Source of the DNA: Darksidea phi
Lineage: Eukaryota; Ascomycota; Dothideomycetes; Pleosporales; Lentitheciaceae
Length of the DNA: 64,000 bases
Assembly: GCA_030770425.1 (NCBI GenBank)
Contig: JASJFT010000077.1
Location: 124,001 to 188,000 of the forward strand
Direction: 5' to 3'
This document shows, piece after piece, positions 11,701 to 23,892 of this stretch (positions within the stretch are counted from its first letter, which is position 1; the number at the start of each line of letters is the position of its first letter). A model generated the notes under the pieces. That model did not search any database and had not been told where the DNA came from. It was given only the letters and a program-made list of their open reading frames with translations. The translations under genes and the position numbers were made by a program.

Positions 11701-14700
11701 GACATGCTTGGATGAGGATGCAGGGATGAACTTCGACACCGGGATGTTCTTAGTAGTCTTTCTTTGAGCTCGCAAAAGCTGTTTGTACAGTTGCTCAGTC
11801 TTGTTAGCCATGGCTTCAGAAGCCTGGACGAATGCCTCTCGTTGCCAGTCTCGCCCTCCACCAGTGAGCGCCTGCCCAACAGCAGCGAGACCTCCAGTAG
11901 GCTGAGCCTGTATTAAGCCTTTGTCCGCAGCAGCTTCTTGCTCCGTGTTAAGCACAATCTCGTTGTGTGCGATCTCCTCAAATATGGCTCGGAGATAATC
12001 CTCAGGTAGATCAGCGCCATCGTTGATTCCGCGATTGTTCTTAATAAAGTCTTCGGGTGTCATACGGGCGCCCTTCATCTTCTTACTGTGCTGATCTACA
12101 TTCAGCATGATAACTGAATACGAGAGAACATATGCAGTATCGGCATTGGCATAAGCATTCGGATTCCCGGTAATGTAACGTTCGGCAAACTTCAGCATGA
12201 ACCGGTCGATCTTCTGTGCCTCGCCAGGAAGTCGAAAGCTTTGTAAGAAGCGCCGCAGAGCATCCGTGAATCGCGTCTTGCTGAAGTCCATCAGGTCCAC
12301 GAAAGCGTGCATAATGGCGATGTTCTCAGGGTCGCCTTCACCTAGGAACTCGCCAAGCGCTACTTTGTCTAGGGAGTCGTTGTCATGGAAGAACCGAGCA
12401 ATGTCCTCAGGAGATTCCGATGGGATGAATCCCTCTTGAATCAACGCCTTCAGTCCGCGCTTTGGCTTGAAGTTGAATTGGCGCACCGCATTTGTGAGTG
12501 CCGTCTTTTTCTGCTTGGCCTTTTCCAGTTCACCGTAGTCGTCCTCGGCCAGCGGCGTTACCGTTCCTGAGTCCACACCAGTTTTAGGGGACTCTGTGAA
12601 GACTCTAGTATCGATTGATGCCCTCAGGTTGTCAACGGACGCCCTCAGATCAGAATTTGAATTCCCCGTAGTGTTAGCTAGAGACTGCTCAGACCAGTTC
12701 ACGAGTGACCGTAATATTTCTACGAGAGCTTCCAACGACTCTTGCTTCATAGCGTACTCCGGCGGAAATGCGTGCTCAGTCTCGTGAGGCATATTCATCG
12801 ATGCAGTCGAGAGCGAAGGAGGCAGGGTCCCTCGCGATTGCCAGTCTGAATGTCTTGCTTGTTTTTCGCGCTGCTCTTGATATGATTGCTGCTGCATAGG
12901 AGTGACGGAGACGGGAGTACTGGAGATTTTCGATAAATGCTCAACAACACCCTGGTACATGTTATCAAGCGCAGTCCGGTCGCAGTCGTAGTTTAGGTAC
13001 ATTTCGACCAACGCGCGAGGATCCGCTGCTAACCTCCCGAAGACATTCAAGATGTATTGCTTCTGGAATGCCGGTGCAGTCCGCTTGTCTAGGATAGCCA
13101 GGTATATCTCCTTCATGAACACCTCGACTTCCTTCTTGAGCATCACTCGCAGGTACTTGAGCATTTGCCAAAAGATTTCGCAGGCAACTTCGAATACCTT
13201 GTTGACGGAGCTTGCGCCATTTCGACTCAAGCTCAGGCAGAGATATTGTTTGATCGCTTGAATGAACGAAGTAGGCTCGTCACCACTTCCGCTTCTAATC
13301 GTGGCATATGGCGAGGTAAAGACGGCGATATTGTTGTGAAGAATGGTGTGGATGATGTGTAGGGAGAGGAGCTTCGATCGCATGCCTTGCGATCTCACGT
13401 CTTGCGCATGGTCGATCGTTAGACCCTTCGTGCTAAGCCGACACATGGCCCTGAAGACAAGATATGCGTCCTTAACAAAGATCTCGTCCTCTTCCTCCTC
13501 CTCTGAGCCCTCGCTCTCCTGAGGATTCGGGGAAGCTGCATGGCCAGAGACCTGTCTTGACCCAGGCTTTCCTTTTATTCGCGTTACTAGCGTGGGCGCA
13601 TTGTCATGTATTCGGTCGTCATTGAAGCTCATGTTGTTTTCGAAGCTCTGAAGGGTGATTTTGGGACCAGTGTGCTTGTCGACAGGCTTATCGCTAGGCT
13701 CTGCAGGTTCCAGATCATCCTGCTCTTCCTCGTGGCTGTGTCCATTCGTGTCTGGAGTGGCGGCGTCTCCCGCACTGCCGCCCACATCTTCTGTTACATT
13801 CTCACGGGATTGCTCCTTTTCATTCAATGAAACCCGGGAGAGATTGTCTCTGGCCTCTTTCGCTGCGAGTCGAGATTTGACCCTCTCGAAAACGGTGCCT
13901 ACCATCTGAGTCAGTGCGCCTTGCGCCACCTGCTGGTTTGCGCTCGATTTGGAGAGCAGAAAAATATTGTATGTTAACCGCACAGCTTTCAGCAAGCCAG
14001 CCCCGTGTACCACAATCTTGTCGTTCAAAATCGCCGCTAGCAGCGACTTCACAATTTGAAGCTGTACATCCGGTGGCGTGGCCTCTCCCTGAAAGCAGTC
14101 GCATATTGTGTCTATGGCCCTCTCGATCAGGGGCGGACGCTCGTTGTCGCCTTGAGGTTCGGAAGGCACGGAAAAGTAGGAGTAGCTGATCAGCTTGCCG
14201 ATGCAGTCAAGCGCTGTTATGGATACGGCGACGGTGGGCGCCTCGGAGGCTAGCTGGAGCGGCTCGAAGAGGATCTCAGGGTTGATGCGTGCCGGGTCGC
14301 CCTCCTGCTTGATGGCAGCAAAGGCCGTGGCCAGCGCATCGTGGAGCTTCTTGTTCTTCTTCGCGTCTTTTGACGCCGCGATTGTCTCCAATGCCGTAAT
14401 CACAAACACCAGTGAGCTCCGTGTCGATGGCCTCGGACCCGTTGTGGCTGCGGTTGCTGCGGTGGACTGCGAGTCTGTTCTTGAACGGTTGTCGCTGTGC
14501 ATGCGCGGCTCGAAGAACTCGGCTGTCCGCGGCGTGTCTGATCGGTCCGGTAGATTCAATGTGGGTGTAGATGCGGTCGGCGTGGACAGATGCGACTGGT
14601 CCTGGAGTGCGTGCGGCGTCGTGGGAGCCTTCTCGTCCATGTCCTCAGATGCCGACTCGGAGCCTGTGTCTGCATTCCCCTCCTCTTCTGCATGTACCGG

Positions 14701-14775
14701 CACATCCCGCAGCTCCCCGTTTGGAGGCTCTTCCACCATCTCTGCCCTCTGCGGTGCCCCTTCAGTGTCGGCCAT
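8777..14775 (-). CDS. SEC7: Sec7-family Arf guanine nucleotide exchange factor
   Basis: Large Golgi/trans-Golgi Arf activator that drives COPI and clathrin coat recruitment. Two exons on the minus strand (14775-10677 and 10623-8777, intron of 53 bp with GTGAGT donor) give 1981 residues, close to yeast Sec7. The first residues are acidic and low-complexity. A DCB-like helical region follows, then a HUS box near residues 510-615, and the catalytic Sec7 domain near 770-955. The glutamic finger is E852 in FRLPGEAQKIDRF, and the Arf-contacting loop NADTAYVLSYSVIMLNVDQHS is intact. The C-terminal half matches the HDS repeats of the BIG/Sec7 group. The ATG at 14775 has A at -3 and G at +4; an in-frame extension upstream is less likely. 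The intron is confirmed by the restored family sequence AANEPYEGIVNLAFENV. The tail ends in Gly/Arg-rich sequence. Confidence 0.96.
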
Positions 14776-15337
14776 AGTGGGTGTGAATTTCACGATGCCG
14801 CCGTGATGCCGGATCGTTACAATGTTTCTTGTTTCGGTGAGTGTCTGGCGGGGCCTCTGCAATCAAATCATGGCGCGGGCAGGAGCTCGTAACGCTGGCC
14901 AGGTGCGACTGCAATGCGTCGTGCAGTGCAGCAGTGTCAACAGACAGGGGAAGTGGGAAATAAAGAATAGAATCAGCCTCAGCAGGGCCGGTGTCAAAGT
15001 GTCTTCTGTCTTCCGCCTCGGCCTCCTTACTGATGTTCCGAATCCCTGTCAGCTACCAGCTATGCGGCGAGCTGTGGCTGAGTGTGGCTGCACTCGATTT
15101 CGCTCATCGGGGACGGAGCGCGCTTGGCGGTGCTGGGAACGGGGATCCGACAGCTAACCCAACCCGACTTTTCTGTTGAGAGCAACAATCATCTTTGCAA
15201 CACTGCCTATCCCCGGAAACGAGCGCGAGCTCTCCTCTCCATCTCCCCATCCGTCGTTCCCGCCTCCAGCTCGTGCCTGCTCTTCTCCTTGACGCCCGCG
15301 GGTGAAATTTCAGCAGCCGCATCGGCATCTTGTCACA
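14776..15337. promoter_or_regulatory. Bidirectional promoter between SEC7 and LAT1
   Basis: A 562-bp spacer between two divergent start codons, so both promoters and both 5' leaders must lie here. The right half is rich in pyrimidine runs (for example around 15232-15295) before the LAT1 ATG. No regulatory motif was identified with confidence. Confidence 0.6.
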
Positions 15338-17029
15338 ATGCCGGTTACAACGACGCTTCTATCACGGGTCGGGGGCCAATTGACCTCGAGAAGCTCAATT
15401 GCTCTTCGGGGCTCTCTAGGCGTGTCGAGCAGACGGACGCCTGCCCTCGCCGCCCTTGCAAGATACTATGCTTCAAAATGTGAGCAACCACATCCCCATA
15501 AGCCCCGAGGCACTCGCAAATAGACACGATAGATGCTAATTAGGGCCATCTCTAGCCTTCCCGCCACACACGGTCGTCAGCATGCCCGCGCTGTCCCCGA
15601 CTATGACTTCCGGGAACATCGGCACATGGCAGAAGAAGGTCGGAGACACAATAGCGCCGGGAGATGTGCTCGTCGAGATCGAGACCGATAAGGCGCAGAT
15701 GGACTTTGAGTTTCAGGAGGACGGTGTCATTGCCAAAATCCTGAAAGACTCGGGCGAAAAGGATGTCGCAGTCGGCAGCGTAAGCACATCCTTTCTTTTC
15801 TTTTCAAGACAACATATTCTAGGTTACAACCGCGCGAGGACTACAGGATGAGGTTCTATCCGAGCATGCTTGGTCAAGGAAACATCACAAAAACTAACTT
15901 TTCACAGCCGATCGCGGTCTTGATCGAAGAGGGCGAAGATGTCTCTGCTTTCGAGTCTTTCTCTGTCGAAGATGCTGGTGGTGATAAGAAGGCCGAGAAG
16001 CCGTCCAAGGAGGATGATGCTTCCGAGGCCAGCGAGCCACCGAAATCAGGATCTGGTACCGCTCCCCCGGCGAAAGAGGAACCAGCTCCCCAAGCCATCG
16101 AGTCCGATTCGAGCGGCAAGCGGTTAGAGGTTTCCCTCGACCGCCAGCCCGCCGTCGCCCCGGCCATCAAGAAGCTTGCTCTCGAAAAGGGTGTGCCTCT
16201 CTCAGCTATTAAAGGCTCGGGACCTGGAGGAAAGATCACTAAAGAGGACATTGAGAAGTACAAACCTGCAGGCGGTGCTCCAGCAGCCGCAGGTGCCACG
16301 AGCGGTGCACCTACTTACGAGGACACGCCGGCTACCAGCATGCGCAAGGTCATCGCGTCCCGCCTTACCCAGAGCATGCAACAGAACCCTCACTATTTCG
16401 TCGCCTCCAACATTTCCGTCTCCAAGCTCCTCAAGCTCCGTGAAGCCCTCAACGCCTCCTCCGAGGGCAAGTACAAGCTCTCGGTCAACGACTTCCTTGT
16501 CAAAGCTCTCGCCGTCGCCGCCCGCAAGGTCCCTGCTGCCAACTCATCATGGCGTGAGGAGAATGGCGAGGTCATCATCCGCCAGCACAATGTCGTCGAC
16601 GTCTCAGTCGCTGTCGCTACCCCCGTCGGCCTCATGACCCCTATCGTGAAGAACGTCAATGGTCTTGGCCTCCAGGCCGTCTCATCAACAATCAAGGACC
16701 TTGGAAAGCGCGCGCGGGATGGTAAGCTCAAGCCAGACGAGTACCAGGGTGGAACCATCACCATCTCCAACATGGGCATGAACTCCGCCGTCGAACGCTT
16801 TACCGCTGTCATCAACCCCCCACAGGCCGTCATCGTTGCTATCGGTACTACACAGAAGGTTGCGGTACCCGGCGAGCTTACCGAGGACGGTACGCCGAGC
16901 GTGGAGTGGGATGATCAGATCGTCATCACGGGCAGCTTTGATCACAAGGTTGTGGATGGCGCGGTCGGTGGCGAGTTCATGAAGGAGTTGAAGAAGGTGG
17001 TAGAGAATCCTTTGGAGCTACTTCTATAG
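15338..17029 (+). CDS. LAT1: Dihydrolipoyllysine acetyltransferase, E2 of mitochondrial pyruvate dehydrogenase
   Basis: Core E2 enzyme that moves the acetyl group from lipoyl-lysine to CoA in the mitochondrial matrix. Three exons (15338-15479, 15556-15779, 15908-17029) give 495 residues. The N-terminus is rich in Ser, Thr, Leu and Arg with no acidic residues, a mitochondrial presequence. The lipoyl domain starts at [16 protein letters not shown], with the lipoylated lysine K93 in ETDKAQMDF. An Ala/Pro/Glu-rich linker follows, then the E1/E3-binding domain ([32 protein letters not shown]) and the catalytic domain with H468 and D472 in DHKVVDG. The splice choices are supported by phase and by the restored motifs KSFPPHT and [15 protein letters not shown]. 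The second intron is 128 bp with an ACTAAC branch site near its end. It is divergent from SEC7. Confidence 0.96.
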
Positions 17030-17660
17030 TTTGTCTTGTAATCTTCAGGGGGGGTGGGGGAGACTTTTGTGGATGGATGTGGATGTGGGTCGTGTAAGCT
17101 TTTGCTAGCGGATGAGCGGGTAGTTTTTCTGGGAAAGTACTGATATCTTGTACAATGAATGCCAGTCTCTCTGTTCTTGCATGTTTGCCTTTTCTTTTTG
17201 TAGTAAAAAGGGTAAGTTTGATGGTAGGATATATAGACTATATAATAAGAACCGAAAGGGTCTCTGGTTACCTTTGGTAACTGATACGCTCTCGAACTTT
17301 GCAAGGGCTCACCTCAAAGGGTGCCCTCTTGCGTGGAAAGCGATCTCCAAAGAAGGGAATTGAAACGTCCCCGGTGTTGATGTTCGTGACGTGTGATGGG
17401 ATTTTTGGATTTGAGGGATACGGCTACATTTGAGATCCTATGATTTTACTCTTGTACGTTTCAGATTTGCTTTTGACTTCACTTTCACTTTTTGTAGGGT
17501 GGCGATGTAAGCCAGAGATTAAGAAATGAGCATGTGGAGCACCATAGACTTGACCCCTTCGTTGCTGCGAAATTGTGTTGACGATTAACCGCTTCACACT
17601 CAGATACATCAAAGCTCATCTACCCGCCCACATGCAGGAAGCAGCGCCAAAACACAGCTA
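17030..17660. other. 3' flanks of convergent LAT1 and FAD oxidase genes
   Basis: Non-coding spacer between two convergent stop codons. It starts with a G-rich run (about 17049-17062) followed by T-rich sequence. No gene or strong structure is seen. Confidence 0.55.
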
Positions 17661-19851
17661 TCAAGCCCTGCACATCCTACCATCTTGCGTGTAAAGCCCT
17701 GCTCTTCCTCCACCACTTCCTTGCACAACCCATTCGTCACTCCCAACGCCACTTATTACCCAAAATACACCATAGGGGTCCCACTTCTTCTTGACTTTCA
17801 ACAATCGAGGATAGTTGCTTCCATAGAAGGAACTCTTCCAGTCCGGCTCTTGCATGTCGCCTTCGTTCATGTATGCCCCCGATCCAGGAGTTATGTCGCG
17901 CCACGTCTGCATCCACTCCTGCAATCTATCATGCCTTCTTGTCAAGTCGTCAATTCCATTATCATCCCCTACGATGACGTTACTGCCATCCCAATGCGCA
18001 CCGATCTCGTATCCCTGCGCATGCATGACAGTTCTGCGGAACGCGGGATGGACGGCGTTATCTGGGTTTCCGGATACAGCGAGAGTGGGCGCGTAGTTCA
18101 TACCGTGGAAGTCGTAATTTCCCTCTTCGACGAAGGCGCGGATTACTTCGTGTGTTTCTTGCAAGGCAGATGCAGTGGCGAAGTTCGAGCGTGGCCACAA
18201 GCGTGAGGCTATGAGGGTGTGACCGACTTTGTCTCCCATTGCGCGGCGGCTCAGGGAAGGAGGTCGATCGTCGTCCATCTCTGGAACCATAACAGTCTGG
18301 ACTTGCGGAACCGCTATTGGTACTCCGACTTCATTCAACCTTTCCAACAACGGTCGTACAAAAGCTCTATACTCAGCCGCACTCTTGCCAGGTATCGAAA
18401 TCGACACCGTGTAGGTCAAGCCTGGTACGTCTGGTTTGCTAGGATTGGCACCGTGGCGGATAAAATTGTAACCTAGACCTCCCGCGTCACAGATAGCGAT
18501 GGCATATTCCCAATACGCTTTCATGCCCGCCCAAAAGGTCTCTGTGGAGAGGCCAGTGGTGGTTTGGTTGCGTGTGGGGATGGTGGAGAAGGATATGCTA
18601 CCGGAGGCGATGGGGGTTTGGGGGAAGGCTTTCTCTACTATCGAGGTTACTACGCCGAATGTACCTGTTAGGTATGTTAGCTGGTCTAGTACTGTTATTG
18701 CTTCCGAAATGTATTTGCCTCTAGGCGTTGTCGCTACCTAGCAGAATGGCACATTTATTTTGAAAGGCATTGATGTAGGAAAGAGGTTGAAAGTAAATTC
18801 TTGAATCTTACCTCCGCCACCCCCCCTGAACGCCCAATATAGATCACTGTTCGTTTCTGCGTTAGCATTCACCAACCTTCCGTCCGCTGTGACGGCATTG
18901 ATCTCCAAAACATGATCGGCAGCCAACCCATAATAACTCGTGTAGCCCGAATGACCAGCACCTTGGAAAAAGCCGCCAGCAAGTCCAACATTTGCTCCGC
19001 CAGCTATAAGGATAGTTGCATTGGTGCCCATCATGAGACGGCGTGCATCTTGCGCCTGCGTACCACCGCCGACAGCTACGGCTCTTCCGGAATAGGTGGA
19101 GGAGACGTAGGTAGCGTTGTAGGTTAGGCCTTTGAGATTGTGGACCCAGATAGAGAGTGCGTGGCCGCCGATGGATTTGCCATTGAAGTCATGGCCTCCG
19201 CCTCTTCTTTGCGTTAGTGTGCTCCTAATTGAACGTGTTACATGTGAGGAAAAGCTACTAACTTGATGACTAGCCGGATATTCTTATTCCGCGCGAAGTT
19301 CACGGCTAGTTGCACATGTCGTACGTTCAATGCATCCACAACATACACTGGATATCCTCCTTGGGTACATGTTGAGTTTGGCTGGCTTGTGGGAACGCAA
19401 GTGTTTCCAGACGCCCACTGCGACATGATACTCGTTGGATCGCTAGAACTATTCCCAGTTAGCATCCCTTTTCCATTTCCTTTACCAATTCCCTGGTCTT
19501 CAGCTCAGCATACACTTACTGCATTCCAATGTTACTCCATGTCCTCTTAAGTTGGTCACATCTTGTCGTATTATATAACGGCCCTTCATAGCATGGCGTA
19601 GCAAGTGGGACCGGTTTCAATAGCACCCCGCCCAATGTCTCGTTAAGTTGTGCCCATTCTGAATCGCTCGGCCAGTCATCGTCGCCTGGGATAACTCTAC
19701 ACTCCTTCCTTGGAGGAGGATTGGTAGGGTCGCCAAAACGGATTGCCGGATAGTCGCTGGTTTCTGCTTCGGTCAGTTGAACGTTTTCATAAGCGAAGTT
19801 GAGCGCGAGGACTGAGACCGCGAACGACATGGAAAGGAAGCAGAGCAACAT
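17661..19851 (-). CDS. Secreted FAD-linked oxidase (PCMH/berberine-bridge type)
   Basis: Four minus-strand exons (19851-19520, 19442-19263, 19203-18812, 18664-17661) give 635 residues. The first 17 or so residues ([16 protein letters not shown]) form a signal peptide. The FAD-binding PCMH domain carries [13 protein letters not shown], whose His is the usual site of covalent flavin attachment, and later [16 protein letters not shown]. The C-terminus ends in a berberine-bridge-like segment with [20 protein letters not shown]. Potential N-glycosylation sites (NET, NTT, NSS, NAT) fit secretion. Fungal relatives oxidise alcohols, sugars or secondary-metabolite intermediates; the substrate cannot be read from the sequence, and no biosynthetic genes flank it. 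I chose the ATG at 19851 because the longer frame has only a TTG upstream. Joining exons at phases 2, 2 and 1 restores the conserved motifs. The last intron, 147 bp, is the least certain. Confidence 0.88.
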
Positions 19852-22100
19852 ATTGAAAACAATCAAGCTGCAAAGCGATATGCGAGGAGGCAAAACGGCG
19901 CGTAAATGTCGAAAGAGATATCGGATACCTTTTACAAAAAGCTCAAATACCTACCTACTCTGCCTTACATGCAGAAGTCTGGAAGTCAATACAAAATCCC
20001 GCGTTCCACGCCATACGCTGACGAATTTTTGGGTGTGTTAATATAAATGCTCGTGTGGTCTCGTATCTGAATGCTGCCGAGGGGGTAAAATACCCTTGTC
20101 ACTGCACGAAGTACCGTTGCATCTCGAAGTCCGCGGCCAATCGAGCCAACAACCGCAGATTGGTCCCGAATGGGAGACAGGGCTGCAGAACGAACGCCCT
20201 GCTGGGTGCGCGTGGGTGTAGTGGAAGTGCAAGATACAGGTTGGTGGTAGCGGAGAAACGGGGAGCGGATTAATAAGATCTGCCAGTACTAGAGCTGCGT
20301 GATGTTTTGGGAAGGTGTTATTGACAGCAGATGCGATAACTGCTAAAGACCGGTTCATCGGAGAGAAGAGGGCCGAAAGGATACGATATCTGGACGGTCT
20401 TGGAGACACGTGCTCTGAAATTTTCTATAGAGTTGTGGGGGTACTATCATAGACAGTATTGCATTTGGTTCTGTTGCCCATATGCATGATTGGGCCTTGT
20501 AGTTGCCGAAGTCAAGGTTGTATACAGTGCCATCAGCCCTGCGGCTTGTCAAAGTGATGGACATCGTATCTCATTACGACCTACGTGCACATGACTTAGA
20601 GATACAAACCGCGTGCGATTTCAAGTCAGCGCGGCTTCTGGTATTGGGAAACAGATACTAATATGCCTCGGATAAGATTTGCCGACTTCGTACCCCAACC
20701 TTCGGGCTAAACAGCTGGTCAGGCGTGCAAAACAGTTAAACACCTTCAACAAAAGCTCGCCGTCCCCTTGCTCTAGGCCCAACTCTCACGAGATCCACCC
20801 CCATCTCCTTATTGCTCTCATCCCATCCTTCGTCACAAACTACCCGTTTTGGCAACTCTCTAAACGGTATGTCTGAAAAAGCAGAGTGACACAACTGCAT
20901 ATTTAGAATATGGAAAGCCTACATTCCGCTAAGAATTTCAAGACGTTGTTGCCACTACAATTCGGGTATCCCGCAACGGCCAAAGCCTGGTCAATCTGCT
21001 CCGATAGTCGCCGTAAGCCAAGCGAGAGGCGCCACGAGAGCATCCTCAGCCTCTGAGAACATAATCAGACCATGTGTAGTGATTAGAGACTGCCTTCCAA
21101 GGGACCGGCGACAGCGCCGAAGGAAGATGCTCAAAGCGTTATCGGCAACCGTCTGGGAAATGCGCAATAGACCGTGTAAAAGAGGTCTCGGGGCGATGTA
21201 TTTAGCGTTCAAGAAGAGGGAACGGATAGACTGGAAGTGCGAGTGTGGCATCGATATTCCAGCTAAAATGATGCTATTCAAATCAAAAAATGGAAAGTGC
21301 GATATCGATGGATGAAGGTGAACATTTGGGTTGGATTTGCATAGTGGAAGTCTCTTTTGTAAGGTCCTTACGAAGCACAGCGGGAGTTTATACACAGTAG
21401 AGGTGCTATACCCACACCTTATACACGATAATAGAGCTGTAGAGCTGTACACAGTCATACCGACAAGGTGATGTTTCGAACATTGAGGTGACGAGCAATG
21501 ATATGTGCTGCCGAGCCGCAGAGCGTTGGGGGTTTTCATAAAAGGATATCATAGGTGGTGTCCAATAAAAATAACAGAAGCTGTTTGCGACTTGGTAAAA
21601 CGTTGTAACTTGGAGCAAGTGTGTACGAGGTGCGATGCAATAATCGCTAACCTCTTCTTCTATCGCTTTATTCCGAGCTATCTTTCCTCCACTCTTTAAC
21701 ACTACATCTCCATACACCCACATACTCTACAAACACTCCGTCGTAAATTCATCGATCGTTAACTCCAATTTCGAACTCCACATTCCAGCAACGTATCCAA
21801 TGCACGTTATGCTCCGAAGCGTCTTGATTCCGTCTAGGAATTCAACGCGATCTTTGGGTTGGTATAGTACCAGCTTGTACGATGGATCATGCCCATCCCC
21901 ACACTTGTCGTGAGTAATCGAGTGGTTAACTCCTATACTCGTCTGCTATATGGGTTCGCAACTTGCAGGCTCCACTGTATGTTTGTCCAGGGAGGAGATC
22001 TGGTCAAGTCAACTCACAACCTCAAACCTTTGTCACAAAATATGAAAACTTACATCACACCTCCCCCTGGTGTTATCGTACTCAATCCTAGCCCCGCTCA
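19852..22100. other. Gene-poor region upstream of the FAD oxidase
   Basis: About 2.2 kb containing the promoter of the oxidase and no gene I can support. A minus-strand frame at 20355-20564 (starts MSITLTSRRADG) and its continuation in another frame to about 20230 read like coding sequence broken by a shift, but I do not recognise the family. Frames around 21000-21540 on either strand have no domain. The stretch may hold one or more decayed genes. Confidence 0.45.
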
Positions 22101-22541
22101 TCAAGCAAATCTAACCCTCTTCCCAATCCCCAATCCTAATCCCAATCCCTCGCCCTCACTATCACTCGACCCCCACCTCCGATGCAGCACCGGCGGGCTC
22201 CTCCTGCCTTGCCGCGAACCCTGTCTTCTCCCCTGCTGTACCCTCACTTTCGAATCCATCAAAGACCGGCTTTCCGTATCTACATCTTCCGGCGAGTGGA
22301 TCTTGATCGATGGGATCGAGCTCGTGCTCGAACTAGAGGAGCGCCGGGAGTGCATCTGAGGGCGAAATTGGCGGAAAGTCGAGCGAGGTGAACTTGAAGG
22401 TGATGAGGATGGGGAAGAGGTAGCGGATTGGGTTGGCGACGAGGAGTATTGTTGTGGTGGGGTAGATGGCGGAGATGGTGTTTCGCCGTTCATCCATTGC
22501 CAGAGGGAGTGGGCGATCTGCATAGAGAGTGCTGAAGTCAT
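22101..22541 (-). CDS. Possible small Ser/Pro-rich protein of unknown function
   Basis: A single open frame of 146 residues from an ATG at 22541. The start reads as a helical segment (SALSMQIAHSLWQWMNGE). It is followed by a long Ser/Pro/Gln tract, a Ser-rich block with SRRSSSSSTSSIPSIKIHS, an Arg/Gln-rich stretch and a Gly/Leu tail ending GKRVRFA. This is low-complexity throughout and I recognise no domain. The frame continues 43 codons upstream of the ATG, so an earlier start or an upstream exon is possible. It could be a real disordered regulatory protein or a chance frame in biased sequence. Confidence 0.33.
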   Translation of the reverse strand: MTSALSMQIAHSLWQWMNGETPSPPSTPPQQYSSSPTQSATSSPSSSPSSSPRSTFRQFRPQMHSRRSSSSSTSSIPSIKIHSPEDVDTESRSLMDSKVRVQQGRRQGSRQGRRSPPVLHRRWGSSDSEGEGLGLGLGIGKRVRFA

Positions 22542-23892
22542 TCCGGGCGATTCTTTGGTCGCAGGCTTCGAGGGTCGAATTTCAATTGGGCTTTCGTGGC
22601 ACGATCCAGCCGCGCTCAGATTTGGTACTGCTTTGTTTGTTGTGATTTGAAAAAACCCGCTCCAAACCATCTACTCCTCCACTACTTATACAAAACAGCA
22701 TTCGGATCCCGTATGGAGAGGCCACGAACCGTGCATCTCACCCTCGCCTCAAAACCCGGCGAAGCACACGATCGCGCCGACGCCACATCTTACGGAGTAA
22801 TCGCAAGGTCCTTCTCTCAGCCCTGCTAATCGATCGAATCGGCGTAAGCGAGCCTACCAAAACCCGGCCGTTCGGGGGGCGTAGACGGTGCAAGCGTCAA
22901 GTCGTGATGATGGTGCTCGACATACCCCTGCGCAACTCGGCGCACCCAACCAATCAGATCTCCTGTCCGCATGACGCCAGCCCCATTCTCAAACAAAAAG
23001 TGCCCGAAGAATCATATCTTCCTCCGACCGTGCTACTTCGCCTCAAGATACAGTACCACAAAGCCAGTGGAGCCATTATATCATCGATCCAACCAAAACT
23101 CTCCGGCGCTTGTACTCAAACCCTAAATCTAGAATTCTACCCAGTTCCGTTCAACTCATTGCTCCTCCTCCTTCTCCTCCTCTACTTGTACCCCAAAGAA
23201 AGGCCCATGAAGGCAAACTCCTCAAACCTGACGTGAAATCTCCGGAAGCGCTACAAGTCGTGCAGACCTTAAATACAAGAGAAGATAAGACTAATTGCTT
23301 ACCTCGTCGGGACTGATAATACCCGATGAAAGCACCTTCGTGGTAAGTAGTGAAGTACAAGGGTGTCCCGTCGAGTGCCATGCAAGGACATGTGAGGCCT
23401 TTGAGTTTATCATTACCCGGAGCGCCTGTTTCTAGCGTACGGGTTCGTTTTGTCGATTTTACTGTTGGAAGGACGGCTGCTAAGAACACGAGGGGCATGT
23501 CAAAGACGTAGGCATAGAAGGTGGTGAGGCTGTCTACCACTCATATTCTATAAACGGTATCGTTAGGCCACTGTATACGGAGTAGAGAAGTGAGGGTGAG
23601 TAAACTTGAATAAACGTATAGGAAGCGACGGGCGCCACAACCAAAACCCCCAGTCCACACATGGTCCGTTCGTCTCCAAACCATCTAAACCACATCGCAC
23701 ATCCTCTAATCAGCGGCCGTTAGGCCTAATTTAAGACATCATATTGTACTACCAATGATATAGCCTGCACGATGCATTATCTCAACCCATACGATGCAAA
23801 AGCCCACGTCAACGTCCCGACTCAAACCAAAACCACCCCGGGGCGCGCCACACCATCAGCGCAAAGACCGTAATACTCAAAAAGTATCAGAC
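22542..23892. other. Intergenic region
   Basis: No supported gene. A minus-strand frame near 23400-23540 contains the hydrophobic phrase FYAYVFDMPLVFLAAVLP, which could be the remnant of a membrane protein. It has no intact neighbour exon. The remainder shows only short overlapping frames. Confidence 0.4.

Noticed and set aside
20991..21539. 182-codon minus-strand frame
   Set aside because: No domain, no splice support, and a plus-strand frame over the same bases looks equally plausible. I list the interval as gene-poor instead.
23400..23540. Possible C-terminal piece of a membrane protein (FYAYVFDMP phrase)
   Set aside because: The phrase is short and has no adjoining exon; chance similarity cannot be excluded.
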